A stretch of 64,000 nucleotides of DNA from Chryseobacterium culicis (GCF_900108365.1 NZ_FNWQ01000003.1:124001-188000), one strand, 5' to 3'. Shown: positions 1-9,757, counted from the first letter of the stretch. The notes: a model not told the origin generated them from the letters alone. Translations and numbers: made by a program.

Positions 1-904
1 AACAGTTTTCCATGGCAGCTTTACATTCATCACACTGGATGAATAATAAATGACAGGCATCATTTGCGCAGTTGGTGTGATTATCACAAGGTTTTCCACA
101 CTGATGGCACTGGGCAATGATATCATCTGTAATTCTTTCCCCTAAACGGTGATCAAACACGAAGTTTTTACCAATAAACTTACTTTTAATTCCTTCTTCT
201 TTAATCTGACGGGTATACTCAATGATCCCGCCTTCTAACTGGTAAACATTTTTAAAACCCTGATGCTTGAAATAGGCACTGGCCTTTTCACAACGGATTC
301 CTCCGGTACAGTACATCAAAAGATTTTTATCTTCTTTAAAGTCCTGTAATTGTTCATTGATAATTGGCAGACTTTCTCTGAAGTTTTCCACATCCGGCGT
401 AATTGCGCCTTCAAAATGCCCTACTTCACTTTCGTAGTGATTTCTGAAATCTACAACGATAGTATTGGGATCTTCAAGTAAATTATTGAATTCCTGAGCC
501 TTTAAATGGATTCCTTTATTGGTCACATCAAAAGTCTCATCATTCAGACCGTCAGCAACAATTTTGTTCCTTACTTTTATGGTTAATTTTAAAAAAGAGT
601 AATTGTCCTGATCTACCGCGACATTCAAACGGATTCCTTTCATGAAGTCATACACTTCCAGCGTATCACGAAAAGCCTCAAACTGATCTGCAGGAACACT
701 CATCTGAGCATTGATTCCTTCAGTGGCAACATAAATACGGCCAAGTGCATCCAGTGCATTCCAGGCTATAAATAATTCGTCGCGAAATTTTTTAGGGTCT
801 TCGATTTTGGCATACGCATAGAAAGACAAAGTAAGACGGTCTTTACCGGCTTCAGCAATAAGTTGAGCTCTTTCTTCTGCGCTTAAGGTGTTATACAGTT
901 GCAT
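1..904 (-). CDS. trhO: tRNA uridine(34) hydroxylase, rhodanese family (3' end missing)
   Basis: The gene starts at 904 ([14 protein letters not shown]) and runs off the left edge, so the C-terminus is missing; 301 residues are visible. The protein has an N-terminal acylphosphatase-like part and then a rhodanese domain. The active-site loop [10 protein letters not shown] puts the catalytic Cys at residue 199. A Cys-rich tail follows ([17 protein letters not shown]), typical of the UPF0176/YceA family. TrhO installs 5-hydroxyuridine at wobble U34 of tRNAs. The htrA gene diverges from it across a 339-base gap. Identification is firm; the function is taken from the family. Confidence 0.93.
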   Translation of the reverse strand, partial: MQLYNTLSAEERAQLIAEAGKDRLTLSFYAYAKIEDPKKFRDELFIAWNALDALGRIYVATEGINAQMSVPADQFEAFRDTLEVYDFMKGIRLNVAVDQDNYSFLKLTIKVRNKIVADGLNDETFDVTNKGIHLKAQEFNNLLEDPNTIVVDFRNHYESEVGHFEGAITPDVENFRESLPIINEQLQDFKEDKNLLMYCTGGIRCEKASAYFKHQGFKNVYQLEGGIIEYTRQIKEEGIKSKFIGKNFVFDHRLGERITDDIIAQCHQCGKPCDNHTNCANDACHLLFIQCDECKAAMENC

Positions 905-1164
905 GCTATAAACGTTTTAAGTGAGAATAAAATTTTTGCAAAGATAATCATTTTAGAATTAAGTATCTTTATGACAACAATCACAAGTCATGAGCAAACC
1001 ACCATCAATACAGAATTACAATCTGCCTGACAGTATAAATCTGCCATATTTTCTTTAATTTTTTTTTAATTTTTGTTAATCATGACATTAACAATTATGA
1101 CATAAGGTATAAAATGATATAATAGCAGTTAAATTTTAGTTAAAATTGAAACATAGCATACTAA

Positions 1165-1191
1165 TTGCTTACTTATTTAACATTAAATTTG
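1165..1191 (+). promoter_or_regulatory. Candidate promoter of htrA
   Basis: TAAATTTG at 1184-1191 fits the Bacteroidota -7 box TAnnTTTG. A TTG at 1165-1167 lies 16 bases upstream as a possible -33 element. The htrA start follows 52 bases after the box. The rest of the 905-1243 gap is AT-rich with nothing else recognisable. Confidence 0.5.
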
Positions 1192-1243
1192 TTTACTCAA
1201 AAACATAAAAAAGAAATTAATTAATAAACAAGAAAGATATACA

Positions 1244-2773
1244 ATGAAGAGTACTTTAAAAAAACTATTACCATTTGCAGTAGTTGGAGTCATTTCCGGA
1301 GCTACTACCGTTGGAGCTTTACAATATTTCGGACACAGCTCCAACAATGGAGATCAATCTTATTTCACAACAGCCGCCCCTAATACTTCATTCGCAGGAA
1401 TGAATACCGGAGCTGTAGGTGATGATTTTGTAAAAGCAGCTAAAACAACTGTTCCGGCTGTAGTAACCATTAAAAATTACCAGAGCAGAACTTCAAGCAG
1501 AGCTTCAGAACAGGATCTGTTCGACTTTTTCTTCGGAGATCCTTTCGGGGGAAGAGGCCAGCAGAGACAGAAGCAGCAGCAGGCTCCGGACAACATGCCG
1601 TCAGGAATGGGATCTGGTGTAATTATCTCTCCGGATGGTTATATTATTTCCAATAACCATGTGGTAGCAGGTGCCAATAAGCTGGAAGTAGTATTAAGCA
1701 ATAAGAAATCATACATCGCAACTTTAGTAGGAACTGATCCTAATACGGATATTTCTTTATTGAAGATTGAGGAAAAAGGTCTTCCTTTTTTAAATTTTGC
1801 GAATTCTGACAATATTGATGTGGGACAATGGGTACTTGCAGTAGGAAACCCTCTCGGGTTAAATTCTACGGTAACAGCTGGTATTGTCTCTGCAAAAGGA
1901 AGAGGTATCGGAATTTTAAGCAGTCAGGGAAAAGCGGCTAACCCTATTGAAAGTTTTATTCAAACGGATGCTGCCATTAACCCGGGTAACTCTGGAGGAG
2001 CTCTGGTGAATACGAATGGGGAGCTTATCGGTATTAACTCTGCGATTCAGTCTACTACAGGATATTATCAGGGATACGGATTTGCCGTACCTTCTAACCT
2101 GGCGAGAAAAATTGTTGAAGATATCAAGAAATTCGGAATTGTACAGAGAGGGTTCCTGGGAGTTCAGTCTTTAGACCTTTCAAATGATCAATTGGTAACT
2201 TCATACAATCAGCAATATAAGACTAACTTAAAAGTAGGTTCAGGAATCTATATTACAGGATTTGGTGAAAACAGCGGAGCAGAAGATGCAGGATTGAAGA
2301 AAGGAGATGTTATCACAAAAGTAGACAGCTACGATATTACTGACTTTGCAGATCTCTCTATGTCCATTGGAAGCAAACGTCCAGGAGATAAAGTACAGGT
2401 AACTTATTTAAGAAATGGTAAAGAGGGCACTACTAATGTAACGCTTAGAGACCAGAAAGGAGGAACCTCTACAAGAACTAAAGCAGATCTTAGCGTAACC
2501 GAAAAAATCGGTTCAGAATTCCAGAGCATTGATGACAGAACGAAAGCGTATTACGGCTTAAATAGCGGAGTTGTTGCTAAAAATGTTGTAGAAGGAAGTG
2601 AAATGGCTAAAGCAGGAATCGTAGACGGGTATATCATCACAGAAATCAATGGTAAGCCTGTAAATTCACAGAAAGATGTGGAAAACTTACTGAATAAATT
2701 CTCCGGAACCGCACAAATAAAATATATGGACGACTACGGAAGAAATTACCAGAGAGGATTTAAAATGCCTTAA
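1244..2773 (+). CDS. degP: HtrA/Do-family periplasmic serine protease
   Basis: This is a 509-residue envelope quality-control protease/chaperone. The N-terminus has a basic, hydrophobic export or anchor segment (MKSTLKKLLPFAVVGVISG). A trypsin-like domain follows with catalytic His139 (SNNHVV), Asp169 (NTDISLL) and Ser250 (GNSGGAL). A Gln/Gly/Arg-rich loop (about residues 100-118) precedes the protease core, as in the Do-type LA loop. Two PDZ domains occupy about residues 290-395 and 415-509. DegP-class proteins degrade misfolded periplasmic and outer-membrane proteins. The gene stands alone and ends at a strong terminator. DegP versus DegQ cannot be separated from sequence. Confidence 0.95.
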   Translation: MKSTLKKLLPFAVVGVISGATTVGALQYFGHSSNNGDQSYFTTAAPNTSFAGMNTGAVGDDFVKAAKTTVPAVVTIKNYQSRTSSRASEQDLFDFFFGDPFGGRGQQRQKQQQAPDNMPSGMGSGVIISPDGYIISNNHVVAGANKLEVVLSNKKSYIATLVGTDPNTDISLLKIEEKGLPFLNFANSDNIDVGQWVLAVGNPLGLNSTVTAGIVSAKGRGIGILSSQGKAANPIESFIQTDAAINPGNSGGALVNTNGELIGINSAIQSTTGYYQGYGFAVPSNLARKIVEDIKKFGIVQRGFLGVQSLDLSNDQLVTSYNQQYKTNLKVGSGIYITGFGENSGAEDAGLKKGDVITKVDSYDITDFADLSMSIGSKRPGDKVQVTYLRNGKEGTTNVTLRDQKGGTSTRTKADLSVTEKIGSEFQSIDDRTKAYYGLNSGVVAKNVVEGSEMAKAGIVDGYIITEINGKPVNSQKDVENLLNKFSGTAQIKYMDDYGRNYQRGFKMP

Positions 2774-2800
2774 TCAAGATAAATGAGTTTTCGTACTCAC

Positions 2801-2834
2801 AAAAAAACGCTGCAGAAATCTGCAGCGTTTTTTT
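2801..2834. terminator. Bidirectional intrinsic terminator
   Basis: A perfect 8-bp stem (CGCTGCAG/CTGCAGCG, 2808-2815 and 2820-2827) with loop AAAT is flanked by seven A on the left and seven T on the right. It can end htrA on the plus strand and the convergent minus-strand membrane-protein gene. Confidence 0.93.
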
Positions 2835-2840
2835 ATATCT

Positions 2841-3296
2841 TTATTTAGGTTTATTCATTTTTTCAGCAATCCTTTTCTTCTTGTTCCGCTCATAAATGAT
2901 TTCTACAATCTTACCGCCAATCCAGGAAAACGGGAAAAAGGTAAGGAAGATCGAAATCTTATAGAAGGTAGGATGATAGGGAAAGATAATAACATCCAGC
3001 ATGGCTATAAAGAGCATGATAAAACCGATCAGAATAGCATAAGCAACTTTTGCATATTTTACGATAATCGCCGTAGCAACTCCGCCAATTGTAGTTCCCA
3101 GTCCGGAAATAAACAATAGAAAGCCGAAAAACGCCTTATCATCTTTCATGCTGAAAAGAAACCTTTGCCAGTGCTCAAACGGCGCAAAAGCTTCAAAAGT
3201 TACCCATTGCGGAAAAGCTCTTATACCAAGAGTGATGATAAGTCCTGCAATACCAAGACCTACCAGAACCGCAATTGTATTTCTTATAAAATTCAT
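2841..3296 (-). CDS. Conserved four-helix membrane protein, function unknown
   Basis: A 151-residue integral membrane protein with about four hydrophobic helices (residues 7-27, 57-80, 84-106 and 114-132) and a very basic C-terminal tail (YERNKKKRIAEKMNKPK) probably in the cytoplasm. No catalytic motif is visible. Its ATG overlaps the stop of the upstream ridA gene by one base (TAATG), so the two are probably co-translated. I do not recognise a named family. Confidence 0.8.
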   Translation of the reverse strand: MNFIRNTIAVLVGLGIAGLIITLGIRAFPQWVTFEAFAPFEHWQRFLFSMKDDKAFFGFLLFISGLGTTIGGVATAIIVKYAKVAYAILIGFIMLFIAMLDVIIFPYHPTFYKISIFLTFFPFSWIGGKIVEIIYERNKKKRIAEKMNKPK

Positions 3297-3676
3297 TAAT
3301 CCTGATGTGCGATCATAGAAATTTCGATATCCACATTTTTAGGCAGGCAGGAAACCTGTACGGTTTCACGTGCCGGGTAGCTTTCTGAATCCAAATAAGA
3401 AGCATAGATGTCATTCATTACAGCAAAATCATCCATACTTTTAAGGAAGATGGTCGCTTTTACAACGTTTTTGAAAGTCATGCCTGCTTCAGTAAGAATG
3501 GCTTCAAGGTTTTTCATTACCTGGTGCGTTTCTTTTTCAATACCTTCCACCAATTTGCCAGTTGCAGGATCTACAGGAATCTGCCCGGAGATATACAAAA
3601 CTCCGTTGGCCATATTAGCTTGTGAATAAGGTCCGATTGCTGCAGGTGCATTAACTGTGTTTATTATTTGTTTCAT
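3296..3676 (-). CDS. ridA: RidA family enamine/imine deaminase
   Basis: A 126-residue YjgF/YER057c/UK114 protein, the usual full length. Family marks visible are the N-terminal IGPYSQA, SGQIPVDPATGKLV, and the YPARETVQVSCLP segment with the conserved Arg that binds the substrate carboxylate. RidA hydrolyses reactive 2-aminoacrylate and related enamines released by PLP enzymes and protects the cytosol. It is the first gene of a two-gene unit with the overlapping membrane-protein gene. Confidence 0.95.
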   Translation of the reverse strand: MKQIINTVNAPAAIGPYSQANMANGVLYISGQIPVDPATGKLVEGIEKETHQVMKNLEAILTEAGMTFKNVVKATIFLKSMDDFAVMNDIYASYLDSESYPARETVQVSCLPKNVDIEISMIAHQD

Positions 3677-3805
3677 ATACGGATATTTATTTTTTTTCTA
3701 TGGTTGTACGCAATCACCACTTAAGATTTTCTCCTAAAAGTGTTTTAAATAGAATTTATTTTGGTTGCAAATATAAAATTTATATTCTCAAATGCCAATC
3801 TGATA

Positions 3806-6391
3806 TTAGAAAGGCGCATTTGGCTGGGTAAAGCTTCTGTCTTTGTACTTCAATGCATCACTTAAGATATTGGCTTTGATCCCGATAAAGAAGTCATATA
3901 CTTTATACTGTCCGAAAGGAACCCAGTTAAAATTGATTGTAAAACTTCGCTGATCCCTGGAAAAACCGATCCTTGTATAAGCAAGCTCCTTAGTCACCAT
4001 GTCATAATGCGTACTTCCGTTGATATTCCAGTAAGGAGTCAGCTTGATACTTCCATCTAATCCAATAGATGCAATTTTGTTGCCGAATCTGCTCAGTCCT
4101 TTCGAGTAAGCATAGTTTGCACTGATGTTCAAAGTCCATGCCTGATCAAAGTGAGCATAATGATCATCATCAAAATAATAATTTTCATTTCGGACTTCTC
4201 CTTTTGAAGAATATTTTTTAGCATAATCTGTCTTTTCGCCAAAAATTTCGCTGCTTAAAGGATAGGATAACTGTACATTGAAGCCCTGCACGCTAAAGTG
4301 CCCGAACTGTTCTGTTCTTATTCCTGTATCCTGTCCTGAAGAGAAATCAATTTTATACGGCTCTAATGAAAGACTTGTATTTACGGTAAGTTTATTATTG
4401 AAGAAAGAAGACTGCCCGTTAATAGTGAATACAGACCAAGGGTGATCTTTAGCCGCAAAGTTATAGCTTCCGGCAAGGTTTAAAGATTCAAAAATTTTGA
4501 TTTTCTTTACTCCCGTAGAATCACTTTTAGACTTTACTTTCATCTCGATATTGTTCCCGATATTGAAACCAAGCGCTCCTACCATTCCGCTTGACGGGCT
4601 TCCGATAATTCCTTTTTCGAAAATAGAATAAGGCGTCAGCGCTCCTGTCGCATTGTAATAATTTCTGTAATATCCGAAATTAGGACTTGAAAAGTCCGGA
4701 GAGTAAGTAAACCCGATGCTTGGTGTCATCATATGTCTCACCGCCTCCACTGCAGATCCTTTTCTAAACTTCAACATTCCGTAAAGAGTGGTCTGAAGGC
4801 TGGCAGAGGTAGAAAACGTAGAATATCCTGTAAAGTTTTTATTGATCTCATCCACAGTGACATTCTTTACCGGATCGTAATATCTGTTCAATGTTTTTGT
4901 CGTCAAAGCATTGTCGATATTTGCACTTAAGCTGAAGGTAAAATATTTCGCCAGCGTAGTATTGGTCGCCAGTGCAATGTTATTCTTAAGTCCCGTCTGC
5001 ATTTTATCCCACATTTCTTTTTTGAACAGCTCATTTTCCTGAGTATTGACGAAATTGGTAAGGTTAAAACCTGTATTCACGGTGATATTTTCAAGAAGTC
5101 CCTGTCTGATTCCTGTTCTTGATTTGAACAGATAGAACTGGTTGATCGCTACGTTCATCTGCGGAAGACGAAGGTCTGCCAAACCTGTTGCAAAATTCTG
5201 TGAATAAGATGCTGTTCCTGTAATGGTCATTGGAAGTTTCAGAAATCTTTTGGTAAGGGTTACCGTAGAGTTCTGCTGGGTATTCAAAACATTCTGGTTG
5301 AAAATATAGTTGTTATTCAGCGGATTGTTGTAAAACTTTGTACTTACAATATCCACAGAAGCACTGAAGGTCAGGAAAGGATTTGCTTTCGAATCCTGGG
5401 AGTGTGTCCAGTTAATTCTATACGTACTGTTTTTTGTATAATCATCCAGCCCTTTAATTCCTCTTACCATGGTCCCAATATCTGCCGTAAAGTTTCCGGA
5501 GTAACGGTATTTTTTCTGATAGTTCACCTGAGGGCGTAAATTCCAGCTTCCTTTCGTATAGATATCTGCCAAAACTTTAAGGTCAAAGTGCTCTCCAATC
5601 GGCTGATAGTATCCAATACCGTTCAGGAAAAACCCTACATCTTCCCTTTCCCCAAAACTGGGAATCAGAATACCCGCTGCTCTTTTAGCAGAAAATGGTA
5701 AGATAGCAAACGGAAGATAAAGAGGGGTAGGAACCTGCTCAATAAACATCTGAATAGGACCTGTAACGATCTGCGATTTATTTTTGGTTTTAATCAGCTT
5801 AATATTATAAGCTCTCATAAAATAATCTGCTGCCGTATCTTTTTTCTTAATAAAGTAGTCATCCGTAGTATAATCTGCTTTTCTCATTGCAAACACGGAG
5901 TCATTGTATTTTTTGGTCTTCTGCGCTATAATAACCCCTTCACTCTCTTCTGTACGTGCATTGAAGGCAATGGCCTGTTTGGTCTTTTTATTATAGCTGA
6001 ATTCATTGGTTTCGTATTTTTTCCCGGCCTGCGTCGTAATAACGGGTTCTACGATCTTCCCTAAAGAATCTTGTTTTCCTCTTGCGTAGATCAGATTTTT
6101 ATTATCATCAATTGAAATATAATCTGCGTCAATCTGCATATCCTGATACTTTACCTGCGCATTCTTGTTCAGGAAAGTCATTTTTTTCGGGATATCTCTT
6201 CTCTGATCGTCGGCTTTGGTACGGAGAACATCGTCTAAAGCTTCTTTCTTTACAACTATGGTATCCTTTTTGGAAATAGTATCATTAACCGCATTTTTAG
6301 GCAATTTTTCAGGAGTTTTCTGTGCTAAAAAATTGTTAAAAATTAGGATAATTAAAATTTGTAATATATTTTTGAGGACGGTTTTGGCCAA
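3806..6391 (-). CDS. lptD: LptD-like LPS-assembly outer-membrane protein
   Basis: An 861-residue exported protein starting with a signal peptide (MAKTVLKNILQILIILIFNNFLA). The N-terminal OstA/LptA-like region is about residues 60-200, with the typical DADYISIDDNKNLIYARG strand pattern. A long beta-barrel with alternating aromatic strands follows to the C-terminal Phe. LptD forms the outer-membrane translocon that inserts LPS together with LptE. The size matches Bacteroidota members. It is divergent from the amidase gene with only 53 bases between starts, so their promoters must be close or overlapping. Confidence 0.88.
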   Translation of the reverse strand: MAKTVLKNILQILIILIFNNFLAQKTPEKLPKNAVNDTISKKDTIVVKKEALDDVLRTKADDQRRDIPKKMTFLNKNAQVKYQDMQIDADYISIDDNKNLIYARGKQDSLGKIVEPVITTQAGKKYETNEFSYNKKTKQAIAFNARTEESEGVIIAQKTKKYNDSVFAMRKADYTTDDYFIKKKDTAADYFMRAYNIKLIKTKNKSQIVTGPIQMFIEQVPTPLYLPFAILPFSAKRAAGILIPSFGEREDVGFFLNGIGYYQPIGEHFDLKVLADIYTKGSWNLRPQVNYQKKYRYSGNFTADIGTMVRGIKGLDDYTKNSTYRINWTHSQDSKANPFLTFSASVDIVSTKFYNNPLNNNYIFNQNVLNTQQNSTVTLTKRFLKLPMTITGTASYSQNFATGLADLRLPQMNVAINQFYLFKSRTGIRQGLLENITVNTGFNLTNFVNTQENELFKKEMWDKMQTGLKNNIALATNTTLAKYFTFSLSANIDNALTTKTLNRYYDPVKNVTVDEINKNFTGYSTFSTSASLQTTLYGMLKFRKGSAVEAVRHMMTPSIGFTYSPDFSSPNFGYYRNYYNATGALTPYSIFEKGIIGSPSSGMVGALGFNIGNNIEMKVKSKSDSTGVKKIKIFESLNLAGSYNFAAKDHPWSVFTINGQSSFFNNKLTVNTSLSLEPYKIDFSSGQDTGIRTEQFGHFSVQGFNVQLSYPLSSEIFGEKTDYAKKYSSKGEVRNENYYFDDDHYAHFDQAWTLNISANYAYSKGLSRFGNKIASIGLDGSIKLTPYWNINGSTHYDMVTKELAYTRIGFSRDQRSFTINFNWVPFGQYKVYDFFIGIKANILSDALKYKDRSFTQPNAPF

Positions 6392-6444
6392 TGTTATTCT
6401 ATATAATTAAGGCTCAAAATTAATATAATTTTTATAACTGTAAG

Positions 6445-7731
6445 ATGCACAAACAAAATTTTAAAATAATTTTATCATTTCTCCTTATCCTTACCAGCAA
6501 CTTTATTTTCTCTCAAAAGAAGTTTACGATCGTTCTGGATGCGGGACACGGGGGAAGTGACCACGGAGCGAACAGGACTTATTCTGATATTGGAAGAATT
6601 GCAGAAAAAGATATTACCCTTGCCATTACGTTAAAAGTAGGGGCTATGTTAGAGAAAAACAGAGATTTCAAAGTAATATATACCCGTAAAATTGACGAAT
6701 ATCCTTCTCTTTCCGACAGAACCAACCTGGCGAACAGGAGTAAAGCAGACCTTTTTATCTCTATCCACTGTAATTCTTCCCAAAGACCTACAGCTTACGG
6801 TACAGAAACATATGTGCAGGGACCTAACCAGAATAATGAAAATCTTGAGGTGGCCAAAAGAGAAAATGACGTGATTTTCCTGGACGAAAAAGATAAGCAG
6901 ACCTTCGGTTCCTATAACCCTGATTCTCCGGAATCATTAATTGCCCTGAAACTTCAGCAGAGTAAATATCTGGAATCAAGTCTTCTTTTGGGAGGATTAG
7001 TAGAAGACAACTTCGTGAATAAGGATAAGAGATCCTCAAGAGGAGTTTTCCAGAAAAACCTTCACGTTCTCCGTATGAATGCCATGCCTTCTGTACTGAT
7101 AGAAACAGGCTTTATCAACCATCCGGAAGAAAGCCATTATATTGCTTCAGATAAAGGACAGACCGAGATTGCAGAAAGTATCTACAACGCGATTATTGAT
7201 TATAAAAAAGCAGTCGACAGAAAATCCGGAGGTTCCTTTGCGGTAAAGAAACCTGAACCTGAGAAGCCGGCAGAAGTTCCTCTGAAAAATGATTTCAGAA
7301 TCTTACTGATGAGTTCGCCAGTGAAATACAATGAAAATGATCCAGCCCTGAAAGGCCTTAATTATATTCTTACGCTTAAAGAAAACGGACAGTACAAGTA
7401 TTACTACGCTGTAACGAACATGGCTTCTGTGAAAGATATCAATCTTAAAACAGCCAAGGATGCAGGGTTCAGAAATGCTTTTGCCGTAGGTTTCATGCCT
7501 AATCAAAGGATAAACATGGGGTATTATACGATAGAAGTATATTCCGGTGATAAGCTGAACGGTAATTCTTACATTCTTCAGAACCTGAAAGATGTGGAAA
7601 GAGAGAAAGACAGTGGTGTATTCTATTACACTTATGGAAAGGTTTACACGCTGGAAGATGCTGTGAAACTTCAAAAAGAGCTTGAAGCTAAAGGCATCAA
7701 AAACACCGTGATACAGAAAGTCTATAAATAA
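6445..7731 (+). CDS. N-acetylmuramoyl-L-alanine amidase with C-terminal SPOR-like repeats
   Basis: A 428-residue exported cell-wall hydrolase. A signal peptide (about residues 1-23) is followed by an Amidase_3 domain with zinc and catalytic residues visible in LDAGHGGSDHGA, AEKDITL, ISIHCNSS and VLIETGFINHPEE. It cleaves the amide bond between MurNAc and the stem peptide during cell separation. The C-terminal 150 residues contain two SPOR-like units (KYYYAVTNMASVKDI and VFYYTYGKVYTLEDA), probably for septal peptidoglycan binding. The pairing with divergent lptD suggests envelope maintenance. Confidence 0.93.
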   Translation: MHKQNFKIILSFLLILTSNFIFSQKKFTIVLDAGHGGSDHGANRTYSDIGRIAEKDITLAITLKVGAMLEKNRDFKVIYTRKIDEYPSLSDRTNLANRSKADLFISIHCNSSQRPTAYGTETYVQGPNQNNENLEVAKRENDVIFLDEKDKQTFGSYNPDSPESLIALKLQQSKYLESSLLLGGLVEDNFVNKDKRSSRGVFQKNLHVLRMNAMPSVLIETGFINHPEESHYIASDKGQTEIAESIYNAIIDYKKAVDRKSGGSFAVKKPEPEKPAEVPLKNDFRILLMSSPVKYNENDPALKGLNYILTLKENGQYKYYYAVTNMASVKDINLKTAKDAGFRNAFAVGFMPNQRINMGYYTIEVYSGDKLNGNSYILQNLKDVEREKDSGVFYYTYGKVYTLEDAVKLQKELEAKGIKNTVIQKVYK

Positions 7732-7746
7732 TTTAAAAGAATAATT

Positions 7747-7776
7747 TTGAGGTTAAAGAGTTAATTATTACCTTTG
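7747..7776 (+). promoter_or_regulatory. Promoter of tRNA-Glu
   Basis: TTG at 7747-7749 and TACCTTTG at 7769-7776 are separated by 19 bases, a near-ideal Bacteroidota promoter. The mature tRNA begins 14 bases after the -7 box. Confidence 0.85.
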
Positions 7777-7790
7777 CAACCTCAAAATTT

Positions 7791-7862
7791 GGCCTATTCG
7801 TCTAGTGGTCAGGACTCAAGATTTTCATTCTTGCAACAGGGGTTCGATTCCCCTATAGGCTA
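7791..7862 (+). tRNA. tRNA-Glu (TTC)
   Basis: A 72-base cloverleaf without encoded CCA. The acceptor arm is GGCCTAT/ATAGGCT with a G1-T72 wobble. The anticodon loop TTTTCAT holds TTC between CAAGA and TCTTG, and the T arm is GGGGTTCGATTCCCC. It differs from the three downstream tRNA-Glu copies in the acceptor and anticodon stems. Confidence 0.96.
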
Positions 7863-7871
7863 CAAAAAAAC

Positions 7872-7903
7872 AATCCCTGATCAGTAAGATTCAGGGATTT
7901 TTT
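7872..7903 (+). terminator. Terminator of tRNA-Glu
   Basis: A 9-bp stem AATCCCTGA (7872-7880)/TCAGGGATT (7891-7899) is followed by a T run. It lies ten bases after the tRNA. Confidence 0.88.
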
Positions 7904-7913
7904 ATAATATATC

Positions 7914-8270
7914 CTATGACCTAATTTCCTGAATGGTTTTCCCTCCCCATTGATCCATTGCTTCTAAAACGGGCAAAAGACCTTTTCCAAATTCTGTTAA
8001 CTGATACTCGACACGTAATGGAATTTCATCAAAAATCTCTTTCCGGATCACTCCATCCGATTCTAATTCAGCAATTGTATCCGAAAGCATTTTGTCACTA
8101 ATATAAGGGAGTACTTTCTTCAATTGATTAAATCTAATGATACCCTCATTAATTTTCCAAAGTACTGCAGGCTTCCAGCGCTTTCCAATAAATCTAAGGG
8201 TGGTTATAAAAGGGCAGTTGAATTCTAAAAATCTTTCGTTTTCAAAGTTTGTAGATGCTTTTTTTCTCAT
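7914..8270 (-). CDS. HxlR-family transcriptional regulator
   Basis: A 118-residue winged-helix protein with the full HxlR pattern: NCPF near the start, FIGKRWKPAVLWKINEGIIRFNQLKK, ISDKMLSDTIAELESDGVIRK, VEYQLTEFGKGLLPVLEAMDQWG. Cys in the NCP motif is the redox- or electrophile-sensing residue in several relatives. It is divergent from the oxidoreductase at 8352 with an 81-base gap, and a TATATTTG box lies on the minus strand at 8314-8321. It probably controls itself and that oxidoreductase. Confidence 0.92.
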   Translation of the reverse strand: MRKKASTNFENERFLEFNCPFITTLRFIGKRWKPAVLWKINEGIIRFNQLKKVLPYISDKMLSDTIAELESDGVIRKEIFDEIPLRVEYQLTEFGKGLLPVLEAMDQWGGKTIQEIRS

Positions 8271-8351
8271 ACTTACTTTTTTATTAGTTGCTCACCATTT
8301 GGTTATTACTATGCAAATATACAATTTTGCTGTACAATTAAATAAAATAGT

Positions 8352-8954
8352 ATGAACATCAGTTTTATTGGTGCAGGAAATGTAGCATCAAATCTTGGGG
8401 GATTATTTGTAAAATCCGGGTATCTTGTAAAGTATGGAACTCCTCGTCCAAATGGAGACCAGCTATCTGTTGCAGAGGCTTGTGAATGGGGAGACATTGT
8501 CTGTTTTGCGATTCCGTATTTCGCAATGGATGAAGTTCTCACAACAAATAAAAGCAGATTGAAAGGCAAGATTGTAATAGACATTACTAACGCCATTAAT
8601 CCCGAAGATTGGTCGCCCATCTTTTTAGGAGACGACAGCAGCGGGGAACAAACCGCCCGTCTTCTGCCTGAAAGCAAAGTAGTAAAAGCATTCAATACCA
8701 TTTTCGCAGATGTTATGACAACTGAGAAACAATCAATAGGCGGACATAAGTTAACTGCATTAATTGCATCCGACGATTCGGAAGCAGCTGGTATTATAAA
8801 AACTCTTGCGGACAATATTGGTTTTGAGGGAATGATCGTGGGCGGCATCAAAAACGCAAGATACCTCGAAGCTATTGCTCATCTAAACATTGCAATTGCT
8901 ACAGCGGGTAGAGGAACAGATACAGGCTTTGCTTATTTACAACGGAAATCATAA
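8352..8954 (+). CDS. NAD(P)-binding oxidoreductase, F420-reductase-like
   Basis: A 200-residue Rossmann-fold protein. The dinucleotide loop is at the very N-terminus (MNISFIGAGNVASNLG), then VIDITNAINPEDW and SKVVKAFNTIFAD, typical of the F420_oxidored family (NADPH-dependent F420 reductase-like, also ferric-reductase-domain relatives). F420 use in this organism is unlikely, so NADPH-linked reduction of a quinone or aldehyde is more plausible; this is inference. The HxlR regulator next to it fits a stress-inducible reductase. A weak hairpin (AAGGAA/TTCCTT, 8956-8971) follows the stop. Confidence 0.85.
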   Translation: MNISFIGAGNVASNLGGLFVKSGYLVKYGTPRPNGDQLSVAEACEWGDIVCFAIPYFAMDEVLTTNKSRLKGKIVIDITNAINPEDWSPIFLGDDSSGEQTARLLPESKVVKAFNTIFADVMTTEKQSIGGHKLTALIASDDSEAAGIIKTLADNIGFEGMIVGGIKNARYLEAIAHLNIAIATAGRGTDTGFAYLQRKS

Positions 8955-9082
8955 TAAGGAAGCTTTTCCTTTTTCAGGAAACATTTGATAAGAAGGAAAA
9001 CATACCGTAACCAGATTTTAGAATATTCTGAGTGGATAAGCCAATGGCTTACATGATCCATGTCTGAAAAAAGGCAGACCAT

Positions 9083-9117
9083 TATCTCATCACTTTGACC
9101 GGAAAAGTGGTGAGATA
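9083..9117. repeat. 14-bp hairpin in intergenic DNA
   Basis: Arms 9083-9096 and 9104-9117 pair over 14 bp with one G-T wobble and a 7-base loop. No T run follows directly. It may be a terminator or a small structured RNA. The rest of the 8955-9420 gap shows only the TATATTTG box at 9307. Confidence 0.55.
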
Positions 9118-9306
9118 TATTCATTTTTATCTTTAAACTTTCCGATTTACAATGAGCATCGAATCAAAAATAAATATTCCTAACGTATTAATTATCTGCA
9201 CTAATTACACCAAAACACTAAAGCAATTGTACGAGAAATAAACAGCCGTACTGTTTTATTTTATTTTAAATCCCGATTCCGTTTTCCTTATATGTGACAA
9301 AAGCAT

Positions 9307-9314
9307 TATATTTG
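9307..9314 (+). promoter_or_regulatory. Candidate -7 box of the 9421 gene
   Basis: TATATTTG fits TAnnTTTG and is followed by the usual C. The start codon is 106 bases downstream, giving a leader of about 100 bases. No convincing TTG element was seen upstream. Confidence 0.45.
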
Positions 9315-9420
9315 CAAAAATTTTTAACCATAATTGATCTCACAAATATGGTCACACCGATGAAAAATATTATTTATTAATCATGTTTGTAGTTGTCTAC
9401 AGGCTATCAAATTTTATATC

Positions 9421-9741
9421 ATGCCGGATTTAAAAATACAAGAAGCACAATTGCTTTTTAAGAAAATCCACTCTAACCCAAAAAGTTATGATTTAAAAAT
9501 CAATGAAGACGGGATTACAGGCAAAGATGATAAAATCAGTTTCAGGCTTTACCGGACTGGAGAAAGGGTTGCTTTTGAAGTAACAATTGACGAACTCACT
9601 TTCACCAACACTACTGGGGAATGGAACAATGCACTGATCATGCTCGGAAATACGATCAAAAAAATAGATAAAGAACAGGAAAATTTAAAAATAGAACAAG
9701 CAATAGATAAGCTTAGAAAGTACCTTTCAGAAGAAAATTAA
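9421..9741 (+). CDS. Hypothetical protein, 106 residues
   Basis: A small soluble, charged protein (MPDLKIQEAQLLFKKIHSN). There is no signal peptide or membrane segment. The middle is beta-rich (ISFRLYRTGERVAFEVTIDELTF) and the C-terminus is a Lys/Glu-rich amphipathic helix (NLKIEQAIDKLRKYLSEEN). I do not recognise the family. It sits just upstream of rpsT, but rpsT has its own promoter in the gap, so they are probably separate units. Confidence 0.7.
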   Translation: MPDLKIQEAQLLFKKIHSNPKSYDLKINEDGITGKDDKISFRLYRTGERVAFEVTIDELTFTNTTGEWNNALIMLGNTIKKIDKEQENLKIEQAIDKLRKYLSEEN

Positions 9742-9757
9742 AATTTTTGAAAATAAA

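Noticed and set aside
8933..9124. 63-codon minus-strand frame after the oxidoreductase
   Set aside because: Covers hairpins and overlaps the end of a real gene; no protein-like features.
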